Made by a program: the position numbers and the translations under genes. The notes under the pieces were generated by a model that saw only the letters and a program-made list of their open reading frames with translations, ran no database searches and was not told the DNA's origin. Shown here piece by piece: positions 10,152 to 22,199 of a stretch of DNA of 64,000 nt (position 1 is the stretch's first letter; the number at the start of each line of letters is the position of its first letter). The DNA is from Berberis thunbergii (lineage: Eukaryota; Streptophyta; Magnoliopsida; Ranunculales; Berberidaceae). The stretch spans positions 1 to 64,000 of the forward strand of contig QNQO01008271.1 of NCBI GenBank assembly GCA_003290165.1. Reading direction: 5' to 3'.

Positions 10152-11578
10152 TTATGCAGATGAATTTGACATGTGGCACAATGGGTCTGATGACGAAGAT
10201 GATGATCTTGTGAAATTCCATAGATCGATTTCACTGCTGTTATACTCCTGAGAGCTTTGATATAGTCTGTTGGAAGACATCTCTGAACGTAGCTGAGGTA
10301 GTTGCAGATCTTGGTCGTTATAGGCCATATTTGGATCATTGAAGCAGGAAAGTTGTTTGGAGGTGTCTGTTTGGCCATTGAGGTGGGAGGCGACGAGGCG
10401 GTCTAGTGCGGCCCAATCACTAAGACCTTGATCTGTATGGTAAACTGGGTCCAAGTTGGTAGTACCTTGGCCTTGATTGGTGATGGAAGCTTCAGAATCA
10501 GTGATCACATTAGTATCAATTGGATGGTAACAAGTTTGGCTACTACCCGTTTGAAGAGGTGGACTTTCCAATGGAGGAAGTTGCATGAATCTGTCATGAA
10601 CTCCTTCAGCAATTGCCATATCGTAATTAGGCCGGAAATATCTCATCGTGCTGGTGTTGTAGTTGTTGTTGGTGGTGGTGCTGCTGGTAAGGATGTTGAT
10701 GTTGTTCTCTTCCTTCTTACAAGCCCTTCCCATGAAATGAAGAATTTGATCCAAGGCACCATCGCTGCTAGGGTTGAGAAAATGGGTCTTTCCAGTGCTA
10801 GTGTTTGATGAATTATTTGGGCTATCAAAGGACTTTTGATGGTTTTTCTTCTTGAAAACGCGACATACCACCCATCCTTCTTCCTGTGTCATCTCTCCCA
10901 TTGAATTAGCAGCCTGAGTATCACAACAAAGATTATTAGAATGATGAATTATTAAAATACATAAATTATACGACTTTGACTATAGAACATAGTACTCTTA
11001 ATTATTATCAACCCAACCCAGACTTACATTTGTATCATTGGTGATTGTGGTGGTTGTATCGTCAAGTCTGTACTCATGCATGATCCAATCAGATTTTTGT
11101 CCGTGTGGGGCTCTGCCTTTGTAGAAAACCAGAGTCTTTCTCATTCCAATACGCTTGAAGTTACTATATATCACCTTATCGCGACCGGTGGCCTTCCAGA
11201 ACCCAGCTGCAGTCGCTCGGTTGGTTCGAGTTCCGGTTGGGTACTTCTTATCCTTGTGGCTAAAGAAGTACCAATCATTTTGAGGGGTCGATCCGATTTT
11301 GCACTTCTCTGCAAAGTTCCAATTTATCGTGAGCACTCACATTGACAAAAGATTTTATGAGTTAAGTTAATGAAAGAAGAAAATTAAGAAAAAAAAGAAT
11401 GATTACCTTGTATATCCCATGGTTCTAGCTTGTTAAGATCGACATCACGAATAACATCCAAGTCGATCTTCTCATAGGCTACCTTCTTCTTCAAGTAGTA
11501 GTGCAGTAGCTCTTCTTCGGTTGGATGAAACCGGAATCCTGGAGGAACTTGGGATTGACCGTTCACCGTTAGGCTCAT
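10152..11578 (-). CDS. NST1: NAC transcription factor, NST1/SND1 secondary-wall clade
   Basis: Three coding exons at 11407-11578, 11028-11308 and 10152-10913 join in frame across introns of 98 and 114 bp with GT-AG borders, giving 404 residues. I chose the start [19 protein letters not shown] because it matches the clade N-terminus. NAC subdomains follow in order: A ([14 protein letters not shown]), B ([20 protein letters not shown]), C ([20 protein letters not shown]), D ([20 protein letters not shown] then MHEYRLDD) and E ([12 protein letters not shown]), about residues 11-175. The C-terminal activation half is Ser/Asn-rich and keeps the clade motif [14 protein letters not shown]. Known family role: a nuclear master switch for secondary cell-wall thickening in fibres and anther endothecium, acting on MYB46/MYB83 and wall genes. 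The gene is intact; the choice among NST1, NST2 and SND1 is an inference, with NST1 favoured by the N-terminus and the E-subdomain region. Confidence 0.93.
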
Positions 11579-11784
11579 TTTGGAGGTGACGATTAACACC
11601 AATGTTATAGTCGGATAATCACTAGATACCTAATGTTGTTATGCCCTTAGGTTGATAGTTCAGTAAGAGAGGTTAAGATGAGGGGAGAGTGCGAGAGTGG
11701 GGAAAAGGTGATGAAGGGAGGGAGAGGAGAAAGGAAGGTAGGAGAGGAATGTGGGTTATGAGAGTATGAGAGATGCATGTGGTA

Positions 11785-11792
11785 TATTTATA
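11785..11792 (-). promoter_or_regulatory. TATA box of the NAC gene
   Basis: The minus strand reads TATAAATA here, about 207 bp upstream of the NAC start codon. Transcription would begin near 11755, giving a 5' leader of about 175 bases, rich in GA/TC. Confidence 0.6.
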
Positions 11793-14231
11793 TGTGTGTG
11801 GGGGTCATTAACATAATACAAGTGTAGTAGAAAGGAGAGTGTTGTGTAGTATGGACTTGGGATGGGAGAGAGAAGTGATGGTGAGGGGGGTGCCAAAAGA
11901 AATACATTAAAAAAGGTCTTTGGTATTTATTTCATGACATTTTGGGGTTACTTTTAGTGGTGTTAGTTTTTTTTTTTTTTTTTTTTTTTTTTTAGTGGTG
12001 TTAGTTCGCCATGCCTCTAACTCAAGAATAGCCACCCCACCACCTTTTGTGCCTCATATTTTTCATTTCATCCACGTACCATATAGGTGAGAATGAAAAA
12101 TGAAAATTACAAAATCACCTATATATGAGTGTACAACTTGCCTTATTGGACCCACATGAAAAAAGGGTCATTAATAGTGATTGGATACTTGTGATTAAAT
12201 TCTCATATTAATCTTTTTAAAAATAAATCTTTATCAAGTCAAAATAGATCCTGAAGCTCCTAATAGAATCATTTTCTTCAAATATGTATGTACTCATCTC
12301 TTTAATAGATTTTGACAGTAGACCAACAATTTTATTTTTATTTTTTTTTATTTCAAGAGTTTTATATGGTATGGTACATACACTTTAGAAAAAGAAAAAA
12401 AAAAAAAAAAAATCCTTCCAAGTTGAGAGAGTTGAAAGCAGTGTACATGGCAAAGACACACGAGTGAGTTGGATTGATCACCAAATAAGGTCTGGCCTGA
12501 AAAACATATAATTACATGGGTCAGCCAGTCCCAAAAGAAGAGTGAAGGTAGGGTGAGAAATGAGTTGGGTTTGGGTTTGGGTTTGGGTTTGGATTTGGGT
12601 TTGGAAAAGATGAATGGGCCTTGGAAAAGTAAGGTGGGGCCCAAATGTGGGTAGCAGCGAGGGGACATGCCCCCATCGCAACTACGACCTTCGACCTTAA
12701 AATCTCTCCGAAAAAGCACCATTGAAACTACCCACCATATCTTTCTCATTCTTCCCTCTTCTCAAATAGAAACACAACCAGCATACATAATGCATGCCAT
12801 CACATCCATACAATACCATACCATACCCATCTCGTTTAACAACTTGTGCAACCACCGTACCACAACGACAAAGATGCCCAGAAGTAGGAGAAAGAAAGAG
12901 ATTTAAGGGGTGGGAGGCTTCGAGCGCTTTTATGGTCCCATTAGCGAAGAAATGAAAATGAAAAACCCAACACACAACACTACACTGGTCCCATTTTCAC
13001 GCCATCTCCAACTTCTTCACTTTGCATTTCCAAATTACTATTCTCTATTTTTATTCATTAATCTATTTATTCATGTGTACTATGAAAAAGAGGTTACTTC
13101 ACTCTGTCTAATACTAGTATATATAAATCTTTCTCGCACATTTCTACAAAGAATACATAAAGTATTTACTTATTTATTTTTTTCCTTTAAAAATACCATT
13201 TTTCTCTGCATACAGTCGGGCACTGTAGAATTTTTCTTTAAAAATATCATTTTTCTTGTCAGTTCCAAAGTATTTACTTATTTATCTTTTCTTTTTTAAT
13301 ACCACGTACAATCATTATATATAAAAGAAATACCATGCACAAAAGGGGTGTCAATATTGTTCTTATACTTGTATACATAACTCCTTTTTATCCATATATC
13401 GTACAGTTCAAAATTTCTAAGTTGTGAATGATACTACTGATTGAGATTTTATATTATAATGTACTAATAATTTAGGTACGAGTCCAAATCGTGTGCGTCA
13501 TGGAGTAGAATTATGTATTAACGTGAGAAATTGCATGTCTTCTATGTACGTAAAGAAGATGCTATCTCCACGAGCAAAATTTCTAACTAAACAACTCCAA
13601 AATTTGAAAAATTGACATTCTTGTTAAACAATCTTAATCAATTATATAAAACATTTCAACCGGAGGTCCCCCATGGCTGCACTAACACAAGTTGGAATTA
13701 TGAGGTTAAAATAAAAAATTGTATGAAATTTCCAAAAACAATAAACATAACACTTTGAATGATACAGTTTTGAAAACTGTTTTTTTTACTCCGATTTTAG
13801 TGATTAGTTTGCATAAAAAATGTTAAAAATACAAGAATACAAATAAAATCAAGACCATGTGAATCGCCCAAAGGATGTCAATTTTAACAAATAGCAAGTT
13901 TGTACAATTGAGATAATAATAGTAACAGTTACAAGCAATAAAATGCCTTTCCATTGTTTGGATATTTAGAGAACATCAACATTATTGAGTATATATTAGT
14001 TTCATTTAATCGTACAAAAGTCTTTTTCTTTTTTTTTCTCATTTTTTTTAGTTATGTATCTGGGTCCAGAGAATCAATTAACCATATCACTTCAAATACC
14101 TATTAATCTATTAGTTTAATTAGCTGAACGTATATAATATTAAAATAAAAGGGTAATGTATGAAACACTCTATCGAGTTCATTATTGAGATACATATTAA
14201 TTTGTTTCTTTATACTCACTATTAAGAATGG
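11793..14231. other. NAC upstream region with simple repeats
   Basis: No gene recognised. It holds a T run at 11969-11991, an A-rich run at about 12390-12411, a TTTGGG hexamer array at 12565-12605 and AT-rich DNA beyond 13 kb. The first few hundred bases are the probable NAC promoter. The open frames at 12.3-13.3 kb lack codon structure and splice context. Confidence 0.5.
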
Positions 14232-14414
14232 CCGAAATTCTAGCTGGCCTGGGTCAACCAGCGAGGTTGCTGCCTGGGTGGGCCAAAAGACAGTTTTGCC
14301 CCCTCTTTTTAATTATCTTTTAGAGAAGGTGTTTAAAGAGGGGGGGCAAAATTGTCATTTTACCCCACCCAGGCAGCAACCTCGCTGGTTGACCCAGGCC
14401 AGCTAGAATTACTC
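14232..14414. mobile_element. Mutator-type fold-back MITE, copy M3
   Basis: Arms CCGAAATTCTAGCTGGCCTG and the complement of CCAGGCCAGCTAGAATTACTC. The 9-bp target duplication TAAGAATGG is perfect (14223-14231 and 14415-14423). Its interior and arms closely resemble copy M2 (CCAGCGAGGTTGCTGCCTGG). Confidence 0.93.
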
Positions 14415-15140
14415 TAAGAATGGATGCGCAGGCACTATAGCCATCATAAAAGTCCATTTTATACATTTACAAAAAGACATAAAATTATTCTCCTCACCTA
14501 CATATTTTCCTTAACTCTTGAGATAGTTGCATTGCAAAAACGTACGAGAAAAAAAATCAACTAAGTTAATAAATAGCATATGGGCCTAAATAAGAAATAA
14601 TAAGCTTAACCAATTAAATACCCAAAAGCGAACAAAAGGAGAGGAAATTAAGGTATGTAAGTCTAACCATTAAATAAGGCAGTACAAGCATTAAAGTTTT
14701 GGATTCTGGAACTTAATTAATGAACTTGTATAGTTTTGTCCATAGTAGACTAGTAGCGATATAATTAACATGTTTGATGAGCTGCTGGATCTCTAAAAAA
14801 AAGTATCAATGTATGTCATTATATTTTGGGTTCCATCTTGAATCAATATAAATCATTAGTCTTTGACTAGTTAATGCTATTTTAAGAGATTAAAATGATT
14901 GCACCCCTTCCTAGATCGTATAGGCCATGTGCTTCACTACCCATTTTATAATTTCCTAGATGGATCCTATGTATTACAATTATTTGTTTATCTATTTATT
15001 TAAGACAAATAGTTCAACAACATTCCAACCATAGATGATTTTTCTTTGATTACATTTGATGCGGAAGGAGATATTTCATGCTCTAGAGGAGAGGATTGCT
15101 GGTCAGGGCAATGCCAGGCTGGTTGGAAGGTAATTATGTA

Positions 15141-15241
15141 GAGCCCTTCTAGGGAGCGAGCCCATCTCCCAGAGATAAGTGAGGACACACATCTCAAAGG
15201 GGATGGTGATTACACCCATCCCTCGCTCCCTAGAATGTTCA
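15141..15241. mobile_element. Short Mutator-type fold-back MITE, copy M7
   Basis: A 101-bp element with inverted ends TTCTAGGGAGCGAG / CTCGCTCCCTAGAA. Its outer bases (GAGCCC... and ...TGTTCA) have the same layout as the other copies. The flanks AATTATGTA (15132-15140) and AACTATGTA (15242-15250) are a 9-bp duplication with one mismatch. It is a third arm-sequence variant of the family. Confidence 0.75.
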
Positions 15242-15409
15242 AACTATGTAGTGTAAGAATCCTAAACCTAATCTTTGGATACTTTGCTCCTCGTCAGGTG
15301 GAGGTTAAAAAAAAACAAAATGTCCTCGATCGTTATATTGCTTATCCGACTTAACCAACCTCTAGCTAGCTTGATCGTGGGATGAAGGCCCGATTCCTTT
15401 TAGGTCTTA

Positions 15410-15735
15410 GGGTGTGTTTGGTTGTATGTAATCCTATGTTATGGAAATTCATTAGGGGACCTCTACATTTTAGGCTAAATTGATATATCACTCCACATTT
15501 ACCATTTGACCATCATTTGATTTTGTGATCAATTGTGGGAATGAAAGTCCCGTGATCATAGGAATCCCACTCCTTGGTCCCCCAAGGCATGTGATTCTCA
15601 TGTTAATTGGACTTTCATTTCCATTGATCACAAAATTAAATGGTGGATATGAAATGATACATCAATTTAGTCTAAAATATAGAAGTCCCCTTATAAATTT
15701 CCATGGCATAAGATTCCATGCAATTAAACACACCC
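15410..15735. mobile_element. Tourist-like (PIF/Harbinger) MITE
   Basis: Terminal inverted repeats GGGTGTGTTT.. and ..AAACACACCC are flanked by TTA at 15407-15409 and 15736-15738, the 3-bp TTA duplication of PIF/Harbinger elements. The inner arms also pair (GGAAATTCATTAGGGGACCT with its near-inverse at 15690-15712). It is 326 bp and non-coding. Confidence 0.9.
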
Positions 15736-15738
15736 TTA

Positions 15739-17734
15739 GATAGTTTCCATTCCATGCAACTCTCATTAGTTGGGTTGATTACTCGACTTAACCAATTTGA
15801 ATTTCGATCTTCAACCTGAGATGATTCTTGCCATAGCTAGGCACACCGATATAGGTCCTTTTTTTTTATCGTTTAAGATATAGATTTTGTTCGTTATTTA
15901 TGTTATTGTTAAGTTAGGCTCTCAGCTTCGACAAGTAAGTAATAAAATTGTTCTACTTAAACATGATTATGCCATATATGAATAGCTTTTGAATATCATT
16001 GTTATCAAAGAAGCTCATTTTATTTTCTAATATATATTTGCATGAGTTGAACGTGCGGTGACACTTGGAAGCATGACATTACATAGCACTAAGGCAGCAA
16101 GTTTATGGCACTGCAAAAGCATCACGAGGTTGAAGTGCTTCAGTCTATCAAATGTTTATGTGGGTCCTAATACCAACTTATTGTGGTAGACCCCTATCAG
16201 ACATTTCCTCCCCCCTCTTTCCCAAGATTTCGACTACCGAAAAGCTACTTTTTGGAAAATAAATAAAATAATATAGATTTCAAAAAATTCAATCGGCCAC
16301 CAGAAATTTTGTTTGATGACCCAATAAAATAATATGCATGTTTTGGAATGAATATGTACCTATATCATTAATTATGAGTCATACCCAAATATTACTTGAT
16401 ACTTTGATTATAAAAGTGTATTAAAAAACTTTCTTGAAAGTTATGTATGTACGCCCCTAATAATTTAAAATATGTTCATCTTTTATGAGAATATATACGT
16501 TTCCTGGTATTTTTAAGAGTAAATAGGGTACATGCGCTCATGCATAATTTTACTATAGCTCTAATTTCATTTAACGATCGGCCGTTTTGTTGGTCTCTCT
16601 GAAAATTAATTCTAGCTTGGAATTTTGAAACTTCGTAAATAAATCACATTTAAGAATCTTCATCCGATCTCCTTGCTAAAAGATGCGAGACAAACAAATC
16701 TTATGGCAGAATCAAGCACTTTTCTAGCACATGCATCCTCATATCGTCATGAGCACATCTGCATGCCTAACTTAGAAATCCAGGTTTCATACCCAACCGG
16801 TAGCATTTGAGTTTAGAGAGATTAAGAGAAGAACCAAAAAAATAAAATAAAGTAAAGTCGAGCAAAAACTTTAACATAAATTGTAACACCCTAATTTGAG
16901 TAATAATAACACCCCACTCTAGTATCAATGTTTCTTTACTTGGACAGTAACCACTATATGAAGACGCAACTTGTGATACCCATCTTCATCACAAAGAGAA
17001 TTTGAAGTAAAGATTTAAATCACTAGATACATGGATGCTTTGAATTTTTTTTTTTCTTCAAGTTCCATCAAAACTATAAGATTATGAAATCAATAGTAAT
17101 GCTACCTTATATACAACTTTCAAAGATTATCCACTTTAGGACTGATTTCACTCATTGGTGTAGTGGATTTTGAGTGCCTTATAGTGACTTCATTCATGAT
17201 TCGAGAAATGTCTTCTTAATTAGTTTTAATAATTTTATTAGGGAAATCCCTATTGAATGGTTGAATTTGGTTATGCTATTAATACATTGATTAGGTAGTA
17301 AAATAGAAATGATGTTCTAGTAAGTTATTCATTCTGTTAGAGAGAGTTTCTTGAGCCTAATTATGAATTGTAGCTCTCATAAAGCCTAAATTCAATCACT
17401 AATCATGATTTTTGGCCGAAAATTGACACAACAACCACTTAACTAACCCTTGCACCACATCAAAGAGAAGATGTGTAGATTTCCACATCATTTTAGTAGC
17501 ATGCTGCTGTTGAGACAAGAAAAAGAGACTGAAAAAATCCGTTAAATCAAAGTTTGCTCAAATATCTAACTTCGAATGACGATAGATGTGTCTATACTAG
17601 TCGTAATTCTGGTAATAGCTGACGGCATTACTTTCATTTCTTTCCTATGTCTCATTGGTGAATTCTTTTAATATAAGCGTACGAACCTCCCAAAAATAAT
17701 TTTTTTATTTTTAAAAAATTAAATACATGACTGA
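15739..17734. other. Intergenic, nothing recognised
   Basis: AT-rich unique DNA. A TGTAACACCC-like LTR start (TGTAACACCCTAATTTG) appears near 16880 but I find no partner or other end. Confidence 0.5.
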
Positions 17735-18030
17735 CATCAGGTCTGAAAGTTACAATATTATTGTCACTTAATATTCTCATCGCCTCTATCTCGCATAGAG
17801 ACTTGTTTTCGCTCTGGTCCATCGCCTCCACCTTGCATGAAGTCTCGCTTTCGCATCGCTCTAATCTAGTCCATCTAAGTAGTTGCATTCAATACCCGAT
17901 GGCTTATCAACGGTGGAGCATATGTGCTCCTAATAATTGGACGAAAACTCACAAATCCTAACTGGTAAGTCTCGAACCCGCGACCTCTCACAAGGAGAGT
18001 GGATGTCTGACCAACTGAGCTACAATATTC
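17735..18030 (-). mobile_element. tRNA-derived SINE
   Basis: The minus strand begins near 18030 with a tRNA-like head: A box TAGCTCAGTTGG (about 18010-18022), then TCAGACATCC..., and B box GGGTTCGAGAC (about 17971-17981). A tRNA-unrelated body of about 230 bp follows, containing GGAGCACATATGCTCC-like and TGCATGGTGGAGGCGATGG-like words, and ends in an A-rich tail (T/A runs at about 17699-17725 on the plus strand). This is the internal RNA polymerase III promoter layout of plant SINEs. The copy at 8515 is a decayed relative. Confidence 0.85.
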
Positions 18031-18387
18031 TTTATACTTTAATAAGTTTATTTTATTTAAATAGTTTCTGTTTTCCTGAATTTTAATTGAGTGGTAGGAA
18101 TGTTAGTTTTTTTTTTGGAATGCGAGCTGGGTTTTTTTTCAGGATTCCATAACCTATCAAAGACTAGAATTGGTCAACACACCATAAATTGATAAACATA
18201 CCCAATGACAACCCAGGTTTTTAGTCAGGGGGCGAAATAGTAAGAAAAAAAAATCTACCCGAATTAGTAAAATAAGAAAAATACAATTATAAAAATACAT
18301 TGCACATACCAAATTGAATTAAGTGTAATCCAGTTTTAAGCCAAAATAAGTCACAATATCAATAACCTTAGCAAGGGGCAAACGAGT

Positions 18388-19272
18388 TGTGAGGCCTTGT
18401 GTGGGCGGACCTGAAGGGGATGGTGAGGGTTGAGGCCTAGGCCCAAGAGAGTTGGCAAGTTACAAAAGATGATGGTCCTACATTGCCTGGGTGCTGAAGG
18501 AGGATGTGCTACTTTTGTGTGATGTTAGATCCTCATAGTAACACACATTTTAAAGTCGTACGGGCTGGTTGGGCCCAAAGCAAACAATATGTTACTGTGT
18601 GGATCGGGTCGTTACAGAATGGTATTAGAGCCTGACCCAGTCAGAAGTGTGTCAACGTGGACGTTGGGCTAGTGTGCCGACGTGGGCGTTGGGCTCTAAG
18701 GGGGTGGACTGTGAGGTCTTGTGTGGGCGGACCTGAGAGGAATGGTGAAGGTTGAGGCCCAATAGGCACAGGCCCAAGAGGGTTGACAAGCTACAAAGGA
18801 GGATAGTCCCACATTGCTTGGGTATGAAAGGGGGATGTGCTACTTATGTGCGAAGTTGGATCCCCATAGTAATAACACATTTTAAAGCCGTGCGGGCCGG
18901 TTGGACCCAGAGCGGACAATATTGTTACTGTGCAGATCGGTTCGTTACAGAATGGTATCAGAGCCTAACCCAGCCGAAAGTGTGCCGACGTGGACGTTGG
19001 GTCAGTGTGCCAACATGGACGTTGGGCTTTAAGGCGAGTGAACTGTGAGGCCTTGTGTGCGCGAACCTAAGGGGGAGGGTGAGGGTTGAGGCCCAAGCTC
19101 AAGAAGGTTGGCAAACTACAAAGGAGGATAGTCTCACATCGTTTGGGTGCGGAAGGGGGATGTGCTACTTATGTGCGAGGTTGGATCCCCATAGTAACAC
19201 GCATTTTAAAGCCGTGCGGTTCAGTTGGGCCAAGAGTGGAAAATATTTTACTGTGCGGATCAGATCGTTACA
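18388..19272 (+). mobile_element. TRIM retrotransposon in a three-LTR tandem array
   Basis: Three copies of a 229-240 bp terminal repeat, each starting TGTGAGG and ending TTACA, lie at 18388-18616, 18710-18949 and 19044-19272. After LTR 1 and LTR 2 comes GAATGGTAT(T/C)AGAGCC, a primer-binding site for initiator tRNA-Met, then about 90 bp and a purine-rich tract (AAGGGGGTGGA) before the next LTR. The whole array is flanked by a perfect 5-bp duplication CGAGT (18383-18387, 19273-19277). No coding capacity: a terminal-repeat retrotransposon in miniature. The three-LTR form points to recombination between LTRs of sister copies. Confidence 0.93.
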
Positions 19273-19277
19273 CGAGT

Positions 19278-20738
19278 GTAATAACTAGAATATATAACTA
19301 AAATAACAAAATAATTAGGATAAATATATAATTGAAGCTAAAAAAATCGAAAATTATGAACATAATAAGAACCTAATACAATTTCATCGAAAAATGTTTA
19401 TATGAGGCTCAAGTTTTGAACGAGTTGGCTAGTGGCATATATTTTCATTGAATTCTTTAGTTATTATTTTACATATTAATTTCAAATATTTTTTTAATTG
19501 GAGGTTTTACGCCACTTGTGAACAAGCAATTCATTGTTTTAATATTTGCAATTACATATAAAATTGCGTTGAAAACAAGAAAATAGGTGAAGATCACAAT
19601 GACAAATTGTATAAACATAAAGAAATCATACGCTCCGAGAGGACAAAAAATAATTTTTTATTAAACTAAACAATTTTTTTTAATGTTTGCAATTACTATA
19701 AATTGTATTGAAAATAAAAAATTTGGCGTGTAACAATGATAAAAATAATAATTATTAGTAACCATAAAGATGTATAGTGAATAGATATAAAAAAATATGC
19801 GCTCGATGAATATCAAACTCGGGTTGTTTACAAAAACTTACAAACTTCCAACCATTACACCAATAGAAAGATGTATACTTAGTAGAACGAACAATTTACA
19901 TATTGTATTATACATTATAAAAATAATTTTTTTAAAGGTTAAGAATATAATAAAATTATTTTAAAAGTTGAGGGGGAGTAGCTGCCGCCCCCCCCCCCCC
20001 CCCCAGAGTAGGTACGCCCTTGAACAACCCGCCGATTGGGTTCGAACCCATAAACCCTTGTATTTATTTAAAATAAATTAAAATTAAAATTAAAATTAAA
20101 ATTAAAATTAAAAAAAATCCTATCTTTTAAGTTCTCAAATAAAAATCATCATTAAATTCATAAAAATTTCTATAGATAAAACTCAATCATGAAAATTTCA
20201 AAAGCAGGGTTCAAGTCAAAGTCAAATGAAGTCAAAAACAAAAGTCAAGGAATACAAGGATCAAGAAGACTAATGTCAAAGATAATTAAGGTGATTAAAA
20301 ATTTTCACTGAGAAGATAATACAAGGTTCAAGAAGTCGGAGAAAACAAAATAAAGTTTTATAATGCATTGTTTTGTATGTAATAACCGGGTAGATTTCTT
20401 GATGCATTTAGGGTGTTTGTTTTCTAATGTTTACCGCAAGTTATTGTAAGGGTATATTTATCATTGGGATGGTCAAGACAAATCAATTTGTCAATTCATT
20501 ATGCCATCTTGGATCCTAGACGAAACCGCCGTTTTCAAAATAAACTCCAAATTTTATTATTAAAAAACAAATAACTCCAAAACTCAATAGAGTGGAGATG
20601 AAACTATTAAATCACAATGATGATCTTCTCCTAGTTTCCTCATAGTAATTTGTTGATAAACTTATTGATTGAAACCACTAAGCAGATAAAATAAAGGACC
20701 GATATTACTTGTTATTTGAGTGGACTCAACCATTTGTT
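19278..20738. other. Intergenic with simple repeats
   Basis: No gene recognised. It holds a C homopolymer of 17 at 19988-20004 and a TTAAAA hexamer array at about 20075-20112. Confidence 0.55.
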
Positions 20739-21007
20739 TACTATACTAAATTGGCCTTTTTGTAACAATTCACAAATCAGTAACATTTTTTAGCTATAAC
20801 AATCTACCAAATAATTTAAAGTCAATATTAAATTTGGTAAAAAAAAAATAGTTGCACAAAAAAATGATACAATAAATTGGATCAGCATGAATAGTATCAA
20901 TTGTATCACTTTGTTTGTCAAAAAGTGTCAAATTATTTGGTGAATTGTTATAGCTCAAAAGTGATACTATTTTGGGGTTGGTACAGAAATGTTAATTTGG
21001 TGTAGTG
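20739..21007. mobile_element. CACTA-type MITE, copy 1
   Basis: The right end TTTGGTGTAGTG and the decayed left end TACTATACTAAATTGG are inverse copies of the CACTACACCAAATT terminus. The 3-bp duplication GTT flanks it (20736-20738, 21008-21010). Arms pair over AACAATTCAC / GTGAATTGTT and beyond. Non-coding, 269 bp. Confidence 0.85.
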
Positions 21008-21786
21008 GTTGTTACTTCGATATTAATATTTGGGGAATTTGAATTTCTTTGGATATATTATCTACAAGGTTTAACTGACAAATATTGTTTGATTGTGTTT
21101 TCGCTTTCAAGATATATAATTTAATTGGCAAATGTTTTTAAGTCCCTATTTACTTTTCGTTAGTAGAATTAAGGGTTTGGGCATGGGACGGGATGAGCAT
21201 GTACTTAATAGCCTCCAATGAAGAATAACAAAATAATTTCATCTCACATTGCTCAAACACCAATAGTACTAAATTTATGTACTTATAAATTTTATCATAA
21301 CAATATTAAATATCATGTAAAATTTATGGTCCAATGAATTTAAGGTTTTATGTCAGCATCCTCTTTGTACAAAACTAATATAAGTTCGAAAATGAAAAAT
21401 ATAACTCATTGATCAAATTTCCAACTATATAACTCATAGTTCAAAACTAATCCAAACCATCATTTGCATTTATTTTTCTACAAGAATAATTGTCCTATAA
21501 CCAATTCAAAATGTGAAAAATTATAAATTTTCCTGGGTTCTATTTGATGCAAAATATCCAAACTAAAGTTTCTATCTAAATAAAGAGTACAAAATCAAGC
21601 TTTTAAATTTCAAACATTAGATGTTTTGATTTAATTTCAACACATCCTAAACTTTTTTTTAGAATAATAGTTTGATTAAAATTAATAGTAATAAATATTA
21701 AATAAATAAGTTCGGGACTAGATGAGATTGAAAATCTCTATCCCACTCTAGATTGGGATGAGACGGGATCGAGAAGAGTTTGATCA

Positions 21787-22095
21787 CACTACACCAAATT
21801 GACATATTTGTAACAACTTAAAAAACAGTAACACTCTTGAGCTATTACAATCCACAAAACAATTTCAAGTCAAAACTAAATTTAGTCAACAAAATGAAAA
21901 ATAGCTACAAAAAAAAATGATACAATAAATTATGATCACCATGAATAGCATCACTTATAAGCCCATACTATTTGTGGTGATACAATTATTGAATAACTTT
22001 ATTTGTGAAGATGTGTAAAATTGCTCTGTGGATTGTTACAGCTAAAAAATACTACTATTTTTGGATTGTTACAAAAATGTCAATTTGGTGTAGTG
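21787..22095. mobile_element. CACTA-type MITE, copy 2
   Basis: Termini CACTACACCAAATTGACAT and its inverse ATGTCAATTTGGTGTAGTG. The flanks TCA and TTA differ by one base, so the duplication has decayed. The interior matches copies 1 and 3. Non-coding, 309 bp. Confidence 0.88.
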
Positions 22096-22199
22096 TTAGT
22101 CCCAAAAGAACTCAAAAAAGTCGGAATTGGACGGGACGAGATCGAAATTGCTAGATGGGATGCCCACCCCTAAGTGAAATATTCAATACTAATGAAGCT

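Noticed and set aside
15525..15743. 72-residue plus-strand frame
   Set aside because: It lies almost entirely within the Tourist-like MITE and is a by-product of its inverted arms.
16879..17040. LTR start from the word TGTAACACCC
   Set aside because: No second copy, primer site or other end in the neighbourhood; a ten-base match alone is not enough.
17968..18025. Intact tRNA gene
   Set aside because: A and B boxes are good, but the acceptor stem and anticodon arm do not pair; it is the tRNA-derived head of a SINE.
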